This document shows, piece after piece, positions 50,358-63,108 of a stretch of 64,000 nt of DNA. Position 1 is the first letter of the stretch; every line of letters begins with the position of its first letter. A model generated the notes under the pieces. The model worked only from the letters and a program-made list of their open reading frames with translations, was not told where the DNA came from and made no database searches. The translations under genes and the position numbers were made by a program. This DNA comes from Camarhynchus parvulus (taxonomy: Eukaryota; Chordata; Aves; Passeriformes; Thraupidae), in assembly GCF_901933205.1 (NCBI RefSeq), contig NC_044574.1:49323609-49387608 (forward strand), given 5' to 3'.

Positions 50358-52054
50358 CTACTCCTGCCCTTTTGCTGCCTTCTCAAGATAATACACATTA
50401 ACCAAGTGCCTGTTGAGGTGCTTGCTGTATTCACCTTCCTTTTTAAATGAGCGGTCACAAAAAATGCACACATAGTTCTCCCTGGCCACCGCAGTGTCCG
50501 GAGCTCCTTGTGACATCTTTGGACTTGTTTCCTCTTGTACAGAGCGAGCACCATTTAACCCCGAGTCGTCGCTCCTTTCTGATATGTTGTCACTGATGTC
50601 ACTGCCTTCGTGGCTGTGGATGCCCTCATCCTCCTCCATTTCCTGAGATTCATTCACGGCTGTGTTATCCCGAGGTAAGGACAGAGCCACTTTAGGGCTT
50701 TGTGTACACTCTGCTGCAGGTACAGGCGCTGGCGCAGCATCTCCTGTTGACTCTGTCGCTGGCAGGCATGTCTTGGTCAGGTCCATCAGGCTGGAGTTAG
50801 TCTCAGTTGCTGCCACAGTTTCCTCTGGCTCCTTCTCAGGTGCCAGATCTGGTACCACATCCAGGAGCACATCCACGCTTTTTCCAGAAGATGCTGCATG
50901 GGAAGGTTCCTCAGAGCAAGTGTCTTCCCCTTTGTCCACCTGTCTCTCCTCCTCTTTTGCACCACCAGTGTCTTCACTCTCTCCTACTGCCGCAGGCATT
51001 TCTTGGTCCTCTACCTCACCTTCTGTGTTTACATCCTGAGCTGGCAGACAAAGCTGCCCTGGACCTTGGATGCAGTTTCCTTTGGGATCAGTGCTCTCCC
51101 CACTGAGACCATGACCACCACTGCTGTTTAACGCCACTGTGTCAGTGGGATCCTGCTCCCTCTGGTCACTGCCCTCAGTGTCCAGCTTCACGCCTCCATC
51201 TTCTTTTGTAACAGGATACTCATCTGGCATCTCCTCTTCCTCAATCTTCTCCTGATCAGGTTTACTGTTTTTTTTACTGTGCTTAATTTTCAGAGCTTTC
51301 TTTTTTCTGTTTTTCTTAAGGCAAGAATTTTGCTTTTTAGGCTCTTCCTCTGGTGCAACATCACTTTTTTGAGCTTCCTGGCAGTCTCTGGGTTTAGCTT
51401 CCACTTTCTTTTTCTTTTTTGTCACTACTGAGGTATCATTTGCAGGCTCTTGTTTTGAGGAAGTTGCCTCAGTCTCTGCCTTTCTTTTGACCTTCTTTGT
51501 TTTACATGTTTTCTCAGTACTTTTCTCAGTTTTAATATCCACCTCCTTGTTTTCTGAAGCCGATTTCCGACTTCTGGTTGTCACTTGGCCTGCAGAAACA
51601 TTGCTCGCTGACTTCTTTTCCTTTGCTGAATTATCTTTTTTCTCCACCTTCACAATTTTCTCTGTTTTCTTTGCAGCTGAATCCCCTTTCATTGGTTCCT
51701 TCTCCACTTTGTCATTACCGCTCTCAGAAAACTCAGCTTCGCTCTTTTTAGTCCGTAGCTTCACCTTCGAGACATCCATGGTGATGTCAGAACAATCAGG
51801 ATGCCTGGACTTGATGTGATACTGCAGGTTACATTTTTTAGATGCTGCATAGTCACAGACAGGGCAGAGAAACTGGCGTGGGTTGATGTGGAGCTCCACG
51901 TGCTTTTTGAAGTTGCTGCGGTCAGCGGTTTTGTAGTTACAGTGTGGGCAGATCAGAGGCTTCGGCCCGTTGTGCACCTGCCTCGCGTGGCGAGTCACTT
52001 CGTGCTGGTTTGAGGCCACGTAGCTGCACTGGTCACATTTGAATGGCTTCTCAC
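50358..52054 (-). CDS. REST: REST last coding exon (fingers 6-8, linker, finger 9, stop)
   Basis: Begins after a CCTTAG acceptor at 52056-52055. The first two bases complete Gly329, and the exon codes to residue 893 and the stop at 50358. It carries fingers 6 (C335, C338, H351, H356), 7 (C364, C367, H380, H384) and 8 (C392, C395, H408, H413). A basic Lys-rich stretch with several KKKKK-like runs follows, then an acidic Glu/Asp-rich stretch, the degron region [10 protein letters not shown] and SERSDDSG, and the CoREST-binding finger 9 (C858, C861, H874, H878) ending KGQE. Exon length is 1697 nt. The mammalian Pro-rich imperfect repeats of the linker are not present. Confidence 0.97.
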
Positions 52055-55000
52055 CTAAGGGAGGAAGGATGGAAGGGAATGATGGTGATTATTAAGCTTG
52101 GTGGTTGTGGGGCACTTACTTCCCACTAATACAGATATAGAAATATGAAACTTGAAAAGGATAAAAAAAATATCCATGCGCCTTTAAAATTAAGCAAAGT
52201 CAACATAAGAAATCCACAAGTCACAAACACATTCACAAGACACTAAGAACAAAATACAAAAAAAAGAGAGAAGGAGTGAGGGCTGGGAGGAAGGGGATCC
52301 AAAACCAAACAAGCAGTAACAACGTCACAGGTTCTGGCTAGGCATACATACCGGCAGAGATCTCTCTACAGTAATATTAGCAAATGGAATCCATACCCAA
52401 CTGGTCCATTGAATGCATTGTAGAAAAATGGAAATGCAACATTTGATGAATAGCAGTTTCACAGAAACGTTTCAAAAAAGTCTAACTTTATACAGATTTA
52501 GCATACTTCATGTTTGCATTGAAAACGAAACAAGGGAAAAGAAGCTAGCAAAACCTAAGAATGTGAAAGGGGTGTCCAGATGATCTTTACCTCTGAAAAA
52601 ATTCTGTTCACTGTTTTGGTGCCTCAAACACATAGTGCTCTGGCTGCAGGCTACTCTTGGCAAGGCAACCAAATGCAGTCCACAGCCATCACATTACTAT
52701 TGAAATCTGCATTTATATTAGTGTAATGACTTCTATAGAAGTGTTCCTGAAATGTTCTGCTTAGTGCATGCCATTGCAGCAGAAGTAGCTTTCCCCTTAC
52801 ACATCAAAGCAAATAGGAAGAACACTTCTAATGCAACAACTCACGTCCAGAAATACTTTGGGAGCATCTGTGTATGTGCAAATTTAGCTGAGGAATTTGG
52901 GATGCTCCTGAGCTCTGAACCAGCATCTCAAAACTGATCTGCAGAGGTAATGCATGCTACTTCTTCAGTATGTTGAAAATTCACTCCAGTCCCTTGTGCT
53001 CATGATACAGTAGTGCTTCTCCCACGCCTGCAAGCCACTGCCTATGCTCAAGCATGCTCTGTGGCATGACTCAGGAGACCAGCCAGCCTGCACTGAAGAT
53101 GTGGTGCCTGTTTGTGTGTTAACCACAAGATCTGCAACACCCTCACAAACTCTAGAAAAGGCTGTGCTGCCTCCCTGGCAGGAAGCAGGGGGACAATTGT
53201 TTAAGAGTCCAGATCATCTCATGTCTGTCTGCAGCATCTATTTATTATTTAAAGAAGAGCTACTTTGATTCCCTCCCTCTCCACTTTACTTCCCTCTTTT
53301 TTCCTCCCACTTCCTGGTGACATTTTCTACAAGTTTAAGCTTGATGTGCTTATTGTTCATCCTTCATCCAAGTACAGAGCCTTTATCACCAACACTTCAA
53401 AGAATAGTTCTGTGCTGCACTGTGGGAGGACAAGAACAGCCTCTCTTACATACACATGAACAAGCTGTTCTAAGTGCACAGAGTGCTCAGAGGCAGCTGC
53501 AACTGGGTAACTCAAAGACAGCACATGAAGAGTTTGTGTCCATGGCCTCTACTAAATCCTGGGGCTTTACTGCGCAAGTGAAAAGGATATGTACCAAGAT
53601 AGCTAAAAACAGCTGTGAATTAGGCTCTAAACCACTGCCATTTGCTGTCTAACATGGAAAGAAGCTACAGCACCCATGGGCCTTAAACAGCCAGCCTGTC
53701 AACTGCAGGAGTCCAGAAATTGCAATAGAAAAGGTGTAGATGCCTGGGCAATGCAACAAAACATACAATAGGATTTAGGAGAGCTATTAAGACAAGACCC
53801 CTGATAGCAAAAGTCATGCCTTCCCTCAGAGACTTTTGAGGCAGGGGCCACAGGCAGATCCCACTCCTTACCTCCTGTGGAGTTGAGACATCCTTGCACA
53901 GTACAAGGGCAGAGCAACATGTTCATGAAATGATTTCCAGGTTCGGTATTGACCAAACCATTTGCAAATTTGGTGGCTCATTTGCAAACCAGGGGCTCAA
54001 CCAAATGTGTTTTTTGTTTCTGAAAGCAGAATACTAAATTCACAAAATTCTCACACCAAAATACTGACACGTCATTTTAAAGCTGGCTATTTTTAACGGG
54101 CCCAAGCCTCTATCTACTACAGTTAAAATTGCCTGTCTCCTGGTTTCAATTAAAAGCCTCATCAATTGAAATTGAGACAATTTTTGTTCAGGAGACTCCA
54201 ACTCCTGTTTGTCAGCAGTATGAATTCACCTAGGGCTGGTCAATTCAGATTTTACAAAAACAAATCAAAAGCATAGGCTCAGGTTTATCTGAACTCCCTT
54301 ATGAGAGTAATAAAGGATGACTGTGCTTGTGTCTATGGTGTTACAACTCCCAGAAATGCTGTAAATTCATTCAAAAAGAGATTTGCAAAAGCATGAGAGC
54401 AAATGTTTGCAACACCACAGCTCACAACCAGTAATGGGAAATAAACGGTAGTGAAAGTCGCTACTTTGGCTTTCAGTGCCACAAGACTGAGTCACTTATG
54501 AACATCCTCTGAGTTTGCTTTTTCCTCCTGTGTCTCCTTGCCATAAGCAGACACTAATTTACATCACTGTGTCATACTAAACAAAAGCTAAGAGTTCTCT
54601 CAGAACCCCTGGATGAGATGCAATCCTAGGCATCAGAGAGGAGATCCTCAGCTACTCAAAATGTTCCCAGTTTCACTGATTTGAACTCAGCTATGACAGC
54701 AGACAGCATACAAGAATTTGTTCCTATATCATCACAATGTTGTATTTATTACTAGATTACTAGGACTACTGGAGCAGCCCTATGAATATCAGAATAGATC
54801 TTGAAAAGTAAAAGAAAGAATATATATTTCCATTATCAGTTTTATTCATGACACTTAGCATTCTTTAGCAAGACAACCTTCTCCATTAAAAAAGGAGCTA
54901 AAGCCCAGGCCTTACTGGCTAAGATGGCATCTCACACAGAACTGGGCAGACTGCTTTAGGTGGCCCTTCTGGAGGCATGGTCTGGCCCAGATGAGCTCCA

Positions 55001-58000
55001 GAGGTCCCCTCTGACTGCAGCCACGCTGTCATACTGTGAGGCACCCCCTTTCCTCAGCCACGCTGCTGCCACTCCGTACCAACCTGAGTGGGTGCGCATG
55101 TGCCTGGTTAAATGGGTCTTCTGAGAGCTGGAGTAGGGACACATCGCACACTGATAGGGTCGCTCCCCTGCAAAACAAACAGCAAAGGAATTACTGAAAC
55201 ACAGCAGATTCCCAAACCTGGTTACCAAGCCACACAGGGGAGGCTGGCACAGATCCTCACACAGTATTTGAGGGCATGTTATCTCTCAGCAAAGGGACAA
55301 TGAGAAGCAAATGCCTGAGATGGACCACTGCAACATGTCAGGCCTTATGAATGAGGGTAGTAAAAGGGCAGGATATGACAGAGGCACATCCTAATGTCCA
55401 CCCAGGGTCAACTGTAACCTCAGCCAAAAGATTATGAGGACTGAGAACTTTAGGAAGCCTTATGCCACCAGACCCGACTTCCCTACAGCATCTTCTCCCA
55501 ACATTCCGAAGATGCACAAAAGATCCAGTAAGAAACAAGGTATGTTCTTGCTTTGCTTAACACCTTACCTGAAATCTCCATATTTAATTTGGATTAAGAT
55601 GGGATATGACCATCCATTCCACATGGACTTGCATTTACCAGAACACAAATGCAGATAGAGCAGGTCTTTGTTTCCGAAGTTTTACTGGTAGAGTGAAAAT
55701 AGTTTGCAGCATGGAAAAGCATGATGCCCTGATCAGTGAAATTATGCTGCTAGCAAAAGCTTAAGTGTAGCATAAACATTTATTTCAAAAGACTCAAAAC
55801 CCCCTGCCTGAAGAGTTATTGGTTCTGGAGAACTAATGGAAACTAAACGGTCATAATTATATCTCCACTGAGGACAGTCAGCTTGCAATTGTAGCTAAAA
55901 ATTGTATCAGTACAATGATACTTGAAAATCTTTTTCAAGTGAAGACAAGCTCCAAACAAAGGCAGACAGTTTTACAATTAACTTGTTAGGCAGGTCCAGA
56001 TAAGCACCAGGGATGTCTGCCCCAAACTGCTAGCACACTGTCTTCCCTACAAAAACTTTTTAGTCTTGGGTGGACATCCACAAGAGAAGAGAGGAGTGAA
56101 GCTGAAAAGGGACAAAGAAGTTACTCAGTCCTAGTATTTATTCAAATCATAGCCAGAATTACACTACAGCATTTTGATAAATTTGCTACATATGAGGTAT
56201 ACAACCAAGGTGCTCTCTAAATCACAGAGACCTGGACATCCACAAAAGCCCTGCACACAGGGTACGTGCTCACTTTCAGAGGCACAGCTCTATCTGCAGC
56301 AGCAAAGATCTGCATCTGCGAGTGTGTGATGTGAGGCTCCACTGCTGGCCTGTGCCAAAACAGCAGTAGAAGCGGCCTTTGTAATGCAGATTAATTCCAC
56401 ATTTCTTCCTTCCATCAAACATTTAGACTATCGTTCTTGATTAGATCAGCAGTTTAAAGGTAAATTCACCCTAACAACCACAACTCCCCTCCCTTTCCAA
56501 TTAAAACAAGGTAGGAGATTGGCGCAATACACACAATAAGATTAAGTCATGTTCAAGGGAGGGGTAGTCCTTTTGGTACACAGAAATGGTTTTGGTTTTA
56601 AATTACTCCTTACAATTAAAAAATATGTGGCCAAAGGTCCTGGAATATTCAGTCATATCTTCTTCCCATTACCTGAAATTTCATATCTGTAAAGTTACCT
56701 ACAACATTAGGAATGTGAAACAGGCTTTCTTTCGTGGCCTTTTTTACACAGGGCACAGCCACAAAACATACTAGATTTAAGTATAATGACCACAACTAAT
56801 TTAAAATGTGTTATTGCCACTTGAGAATTAAATGCATTGTACAGGCTGTTCTGTCAAATACTATTCCCCAAAGGATTTGTATCGTAATTTTACAAGCTCT
56901 TTCATTATATGCAAACAAGCCATTAAAAAAACCTCTCCAGAAGACACAGAATAAGCCCCAATCTAGCCAAAGCTCAAGCAGGCACTTAACTCTATGCAAA
57001 TGAACAGGCACACTGACATCGGCAGACAAGTTTAAGACCATCTGGTTAAGGAAAGTTCCCAGTCTGACCATGCAGGAGACTCTCAAGAGTCACACTCCCG
57101 AGGCCAGACTGCTGGGACTGAAGCCCTTTCATGATGGGTGGCTCCAGTGACCCAACAGGCGCCCCCCATGACTCCCTGCACACCCCACTCACACACGATC
57201 ACACCAGGTTTCCTTACCAGCTTGACCCCACGTTTCCCACAGCAGTCTCAGATGTCCCATTCCATAAAGCCACTTACTCATGGCACAGTAACACAGAAAC
57301 ACCTGGAACTGTTGCCTCCAAAAAGGACCCAAGAGTGGAACCCCTGCACTTTTATACCCTCACAATCTACCTGCACACAAATCTCACTCTTCCTCCCCAG
57401 TCTTCTGGTCTTGCTGCTGAGCTTCTCCATGTCCACCTTGCTTGCCTCCCCAGTCTTCATCTGCTTTGCTATCCAAAAGGTTGGCAGTTCATGGCTCCTG
57501 CTGGGTCTCTCAGTGTGCATCCACCTGGCTGGCACCACCGGCACAGGGTTGGCAACTCATGGCCTCTCTGTGCCCTCACCCTGAGCAAAACCTGACCTCA
57601 AACTGCAGCTTGCACACTGAGCTACATGCACCAAAGGTACTTCTCAAAAACCTCTTGATAAAGCCTTTTTTTATAATGCCATTAGAAGTCCCATCTGCTT
57701 GAAACAAATCTGCTTCCATCAAACTTCAAACAGAGTGTCAAGCAAGAAAGGTCCCCTCTCACAACCAAAATTTAAATTAAAAAAACAAACAAAAAAAACC
57801 CAACCACAAACCAAACCAAAACCAGTCCAAAACTAGACACAGAACTTTGTGACTGACTGAAGCAGATGTCTTAGTTATATAGCCCTTCAGATTATTTTCA
57901 ATGAAGTTTTCTAGAAATTTTTTCTAACAAGGAAAATAAAGAAAAAAGAAAGAGAACAATGCTGCACTGTCTTGCCCATAGCACAGCTCCAGAATCAGCA

Positions 58001-61000
58001 GGTAAATCAAGTAAAAACTTGGTATAAAAGGTCTAACGAGCGCAAACGAGCCCAGGTAGATCTGTCCCTGACACAAAGAGTCCTTTCTGCCCAAGCAGCA
58101 GAGGAACAGATTGTCCTGAACACCTCCAGCCAGCCACTCCTGGGCAGCAGATAGGTCCCTCCAGATGTAGCTTTCCCAGGTGACAACCGTGTGACCATCT
58201 GTACGGTCCTTCAAACACCCCTCCACCCAAGGTCCCCAACATTTGTCAGCAGCCTGTCCCACAAGCACTGTCAGAAGCTCCAAGGTATATTCAGCACAGG
58301 GCAGGTGTGGACACCTGCTTTTCAACATGAATGAAAGCAACAACAGGCAGGCAGATAACCTCTGCCTGTCTTCCTGTGGTCCCCAAACATGCCAAGGATT
58401 GGTATTTTTTCCAATCATGCAAGGTGCTAGCATGCAGCCCCCTTCCCCACTCCCAGCCACAAGCTCTGGTATTTGCATGTGTCATTAGTAAGGCAACTAA
58501 GTTCACTAATCAGCAGAAAACCAACCTGGGGAAGAGGAAAGGAGTATTTTTACTCCTTTACTCCATTTTAGTGAGCTGAATCAATTAGTCCCAGGATATA
58601 GGTAGAAAACGGAGACTGCCCTTCTCCCGCAGCAGCACATTTATCCTGTGAAACTCCACTCTGTACAGTCAGTGTTTCAGAAAATTGTATGGCTCTAACA
58701 CAACAGAATCAAACTAACTACAAAGAGGCATTTCCCCCACAAAAAAGTCTGATAAAGAATAAAAAAACAGGAGAGAAAGAAAAGCATGTATCCAAAATTA
58801 TTTAACCTATTAGCAATCAGGAAACCAAAGAAACAAACAATTCCAACTTTCCTCTTTAATATCCTGAAACCATAAAATAGGAAGAAAATGATGGATGGAT
58901 GTATCCCACTTATTTTTCCCAACAAATATTTTTTCCTTTAGTTTTAAATGAAAACTACAATCCAAAGCTATTTTAGAATCATTCAGCCCGTTTTTACTAA
59001 ATTCAATACTGTTATGTAAACAGTCTGCAAATACTTCTGACTATAAAATAGCTGTGGGTGTTTTTTCAGGTTTTTTTTTTTTGGGTGAGGGTTGTTTGGG
59101 GGGAGTTTTTCTGCATTCTGGTTTTGTTTGTGATCTTTAAGGCAATACACATTAGTATTGGCAGAGATTCTTAGCTTGGTGTATAAAATATACCTGCCAG
59201 AAGCTTATTCATTCTTCTAATACTCTAGCTTTAACACTCTCCTCCACAAAACCAATGTTAATGGAAGCAAGGCACATTCCTAAATCATTCTACTAACATA
59301 TTTGGAAGTTTTTAATCAAGCAAGAAATGCCTGAAAGAACTTAACTATGTAGTTATGAAGCAGCAAAGAAACACTGACATGGATATGCTAAAACATGCTA
59401 AAATCATAATCACTCCTTCCAGCTTAATTAGAGTAACTAAAAGAACCAGAAACCCTGACTGCACAACTGTCTTCAAAGGAGAAAAAGAGGATCTGGATAT
59501 GCTTGATTTTTTAAGAAGTTTAATACAGTTTATTGGTAAATTGGCCAAATGCAGTGATAACAGAGCACTTCCTCAGCAAACATGGTTAGTTCCTGTAAAA
59601 CTCAACAAGCACTTTCAGAAATCAGAAAGGGGGACCTAATGTCATCTAAAACATAAGTAGAGATTAATTTAAAGTTGAGGCAAATGTAAACTAGACAAGA
59701 ATCAAAGCACTGGCTCACATGTGGCCATGACTTCCCCACAAGATTCATTTAGGTTTTCTCCTACTATCTTGCTATTTTTACCTGGTCTCTTTCCTGTTAT
59801 CTCCTACAAAACACACAAAGAAAATGAGCTGGAGGATAAACAACACCATTTTCCTAATACCTCTCACAATAAAGTTTGTTTACTTGTTTAGGAAAAAAAT
59901 ATTTAGACAGGACTGAGTTTGAAATTGATGGTATCCACTGAACAACAGCACACAGCTATTTTTAGGAAAGAATAAAGTACTAAAATTCCCAGCAGACCCT
60001 ACCAGCCCCAACAAAGCAGGCACTAAAGCAAGCTGACAAACACAAACTCCTGCACACTTAAGCTCAAGCCCAGCCCCGAGGCCTCCGGAGTGCCCACCCC
60101 TTCCAGACAGCTGCAGACAACTGAACTGAAACCTCCAAACCATTCATGCCACTGCTGTGACAAAACACGACTTTAAAGGAGAAATTCCCCAGTGTTTTGC
60201 TCAGCCAGCACAGTCTACAATAAAGGGGAACCACGTCAGGTGAGCACGCTAGAAGATGGTTAGCAAGTGAGCCCTCTCCACAGAAAAGCCCTGACACAGT
60301 GGAAATAAAAGCTTCTAAGAAGCAGCAAGGAAGCTCTGAATTGCCCTCTCACTTCCACAAAAGGGATCAGGAGGCCAGGTAACTGTACCCCATAGCCCAG
60401 AGAGGTGAGATGGCTGTGATAACCCCTCCTCAAAAGGAGTTTTGGTTCATCAGAACTCCCCATGTGCAAGGGCGATGAGGCTCTCTGATGAAAAGCAAGG
60501 CATTTCCTAAGGCACCTGTGGTCCCAGCTCACAGGACGGCAGCAACACTGCAGTCCTCTGCTTCCACTTGCTGTACACCAGGGAAAAAAGGGGCCTCACA
60601 CTGTCTCTTCCAATTACAAACCAAGGTTAGAAGAAGTCAGGAAATCAGGCCAGACTCCCCGGAAGGCTTCCTATAGGGCAACAGAAGTGTGTGTCTACTT
60701 CTGGCTGCTGCAGTGATGCAGGGCCTAGAAAAAACGAAGCCTCTGAGCATTAAAAGGAATTAATTCACTGTTCAACTCTTATTCTGACTTCGTGGATGCT
60801 GGAGGACTCCTCTGCATGCATATATCAGCTTGCTCTTCTCTGTAATTACATTGTAGTCAAGTTTCAGCTTAGTCTAAAGATACCATTTTCAAAACTACCT
60901 ATGGGATTCAGGCACCTTTTGTCAACCTGCTCGTTTTGGTTTTAGACTACATCAGGTTTCGGTGTTGCGGACTCTGACAATTATCACAGGTACACTTTGT

Positions 61001-62165
61001 CATGTCTTCTTCAAAAAATTGGCGTAAAATTACTAAACAGAATGCCCTTCATCTCCTCTTGGACACCTGACATTTTCTCAGTCCTCTAGGACTACAGACT
61101 GGAGCTCAAAGCAAATTCCACTAGGCTATCCTAGTAGCACCAGAGAAGAGAGCACAAAGCTTTATCAGATAGAACAAACTTTGCAAAAAGACTCTGCTTC
61201 CTTCATTTATCACAGATTCTCAGTAGTCTTACTGCATTTCAGCCAAAAAAGATTAAAAACTTACCTGTGTGAGTTCGAATATGTTGAATATAATTGTTCT
61301 TCCTGTCTGAAAAATAGGAGCACTCTGAGCAGGTATACACTTTCCTGGGAAAATGATTTCTTAGGTGTTTTTTCCAGTGATATTCACTGACAGTAGTGTA
61401 TGTGCATATGGTACACTTGTAGACTCTCTCATTTTCCCCTGCTTTGTTGTGGTGCTTCAAGTGAGCCAGATAGTGATCATATCTGTTAGTGTTATAGCCA
61501 CAGCGATCACAACGGATTGGGCCCTTAGAGAAATCCACCTCTTCTGCAGTGCAGGAATCAGACTCCTTCACGTGTGCTTGCTTTTCTGCATTTTCTTCCA
61601 CGAAGAACTTCTTAGCACTGTGAACCCTGATATGATGCACAAACTCCTCTTCAGACTCTGCCTCATACTGGCAAGGCTTACAACGAAATGGTTTGCTCTT
61701 CAAGCTCTTACACTTGTCCTCTGTGCTTTCTGGAGTACCCGGTGCTTCCAATGAGGCATCTTTGTCCACACTGGGAGTCTTAGGAGGGGAACAAGCAGCT
61801 GGACCTTGAGGTTCCACACTAGGAACCTCAAGGGAGCTTAATTCCACGTTTTCAGGTGCCTCACGGTCACTCTCTGCAGCCTGGGTATCTTCCATACCCT
61901 CTCCATCACTATCTGAGAAGTTGCTGTCCCCAACCGTTGTCAGTTCTGCCATTTGTCTCTCTTCTCCAACCAGGTAATCACAGCAGTTGCCACTAACTTC
62001 TCCCGTCAAGGCCACATTTGCCAACATAATAAGCTGAGGAGCTGCCAGCTCAGCTTTAGAAAGGTCCTGTAAGTCATACATGTCATTGGACAATGCCATG
62101 CCAATATTAGAACTGCCAGGAAAGAGGCTGTTCCCACCAGACTGTCCCAGCACTTGAGTTGCCAT
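50358..62165 (-). CDS. REST: REST (RE1-silencing transcription factor, NRSF), three coding exons
   Basis: Coding sequence joins 62165-61265, 55167-55084 and 52054-50358: 2682 nt, 893 residues plus stop. REST is a nuclear C2H2 zinc-finger repressor. It binds RE1 elements and silences neuronal genes outside neurons by recruiting Sin3/HDAC through its N-terminus and CoREST/LSD1 through its C-terminus. Seen here: the N-terminal Sin3-binding segment (around [15 protein letters not shown], residues 39-53); fingers with Cys/His at 162-182, 219-239, 251-271, 279-299, 307-327, 335-356, 364-384 and 392-413; a lysine-rich linker; two acidic phosphodegron regions (804-813 and 820-827); and finger 9 at 858-878. 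The start GCCATGG has a good Kozak context and matches the family's MATQV start. Human REST has 1097 residues, and the shortfall lies in the linker between fingers 8 and 9. All fingers are intact and both introns are phase 1. Identification is secure. Confidence 0.98.
52055..55083 (-). other. REST intron between fingers 5 and 6
   Basis: A 3029-bp intron (GT at 55083, AG at 52055). In mammals the neural micro-exon 'N' that makes the truncated REST4 form lies in the corresponding intron. I could not identify an equivalent exon here by eye. Unspliced read-through from the preceding exon would stay open to about 54956. No repeat family is recognised. Confidence 0.85.
55084..55167 (-). CDS. REST: REST 84-bp coding exon (finger 5)
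   Basis: Acceptor TTTGTTTTGCAG precedes 55167, and the donor is GTTGGT at 55083-55078. The exon is 84 nt, flanked by phase-1 introns, and encodes residues 301 to 329 ([12 protein letters not shown]...HMRTHSG) with finger 5 (C307, C310, H323, H327). Mammalian REST has an exon of exactly this length and content. Skipping it would keep the frame and remove one finger. The donor is weaker than that of the preceding exon. Confidence 0.96.
55168..61264 (-). other. REST intron between fingers 4 and 5
   Basis: A 6097-bp intron with consensus GTAAGT donor and TTTTGCAG acceptor. It contains A-rich runs (about 57776-57825) and a T/G-rich run (about 59068-59108) but no recognised transposon or embedded RNA gene. 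The overlapping frames at 57131-57595 (plus) and 58478-57924 (minus) have no known domain and are treated as chance. Confidence 0.85.
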
Positions 62166-62175
62166 GGCAGTAATT
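61265..62175 (-). CDS. REST: REST first coding exon (N-terminus, fingers 1-4)
   Basis: The exon begins at 62175 after the acceptor TTTTCTCTTCCAACAG. It has 10 nt of 5'UTR, then ATG at 62165. It ends at 61265 with a perfect GTAAGT donor after the first base of Gly301. It encodes the Sin3-interacting N-terminus, an acidic Ser/Glu/Pro-rich region (about 80-150) and fingers 1-4. An upstream in-frame ATG in intron 1 (near 62240) is not part of the mature message if this acceptor is used. Confidence 0.96.
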
Positions 62176-62843
62176 CTGTTGGAAGAGAAAAGGAACACCT
62201 GTAAGCACCGGAGTGTGGAAAAGTCTCCTCTGCTGTGCACTGTTGAAGCACCCTCCAGGGAACATCAAAAAACTAAAGCTCTCTGCTGAGGTGCCGGGGC
62301 AGCGGGAAGCAGAACCCGGAGCTGGGGGGTCTCGTTTTTTGCCCCAAGGGGTGGTTGGCCTCTTCCCTACGTGTGCTGCAGGATCCCGCCGTGGGGAGGA
62401 CGGGTGGGAGGCGCTGACAGCGGGGTCCCAGGGCCCAGGCGGGGCTCGGCACAGGTGAGTGACCCCGGGCCGGGCCCCGCGGCTCCCGCCACGCCAGACA
62501 CCAGTGGGGGGGGGTGCAGGGCCAGCCGGTGAGTGCTGCGGTCGGGCTCCGCCGAGTGCCCCTGTCCGGCCGCCGCCCGCCCCAAGGGCCCCGCCGGGCC
62601 CAAGGCCGCCAACAAAAGGGGGCGGCCCGGCCCTGCGGCGACCTCCCCGCGGCCCGGCGCACATCCGCCGGGGGAGCCGGGCCGGGCCGTGCCCCCGCCA
62701 CCCTCCCTCCTTCCCTCCCTCCCTGCCTGACAGGCATGCGGCCATTTTCTGCCTGCCCACACAAAGCGCCCTCCCCGCGCCGCCCCCGGCCCGCCCGCTG
62801 CCGCCGGCCGGTGGGGACGCCCGGCTTCCTCCTCCCCCGCGGC

Positions 62844-62868
62844 GGGCAGGGCAGGGCAGGGCAGGGCA
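62844..62868. repeat. (GGGCA)5 tandem repeat
   Basis: Five perfect 5-bp units inside the REST CpG island. Confidence 0.95.
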
Positions 62869-63010
62869 GCGGCGCCGGTGCGGGGGCGCGGGGCGGAGAA
62901 ACCGCCTCGGTACCGGCAAGGTCACAGCGGCCGCGCCCACCCGATGCCCGTCCGCGGGGGGGAGCGAGCGGCGCCCCGGGCCTGCTCCTGGGCCCCGGGC
63001 CTGCGGCTGC

Positions 63011-63035
63011 GCCCGGCCCGGCCCGGCCCGGCCCG
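63011..63035. repeat. (GCCCG)5 tandem repeat
   Basis: Five perfect 5-bp units inside the REST CpG island, overlapping potential Sp1/AP-2 sites. Confidence 0.95.
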
Positions 63036-63108
63036 GCCGGCGACGGCTTCGCCTTCCGGCGGCGGCGCGGCCCGGCGAGCGCGCCCCCGCGGCCGGCGCG
63101 GCTCCTTA

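Noticed and set aside
52055..55083. Possible neural exon N of REST
   Set aside because: I could not point to a short exon with convincing splice sites and a known sequence, so none is annotated.
57131..58478. Overlapping frames of 148-184 codons in the REST intron, plus and minus
   Set aside because: No domain, signal peptide or repeat similarity recognised. They overlap each other in different frames and lie within a spliced intron.
62166..62240. In-frame upstream ATG that would extend REST by about 25 residues
   Set aside because: A strong splice acceptor at 62177-62176 removes this part as intron, and the family starts at MATQ.
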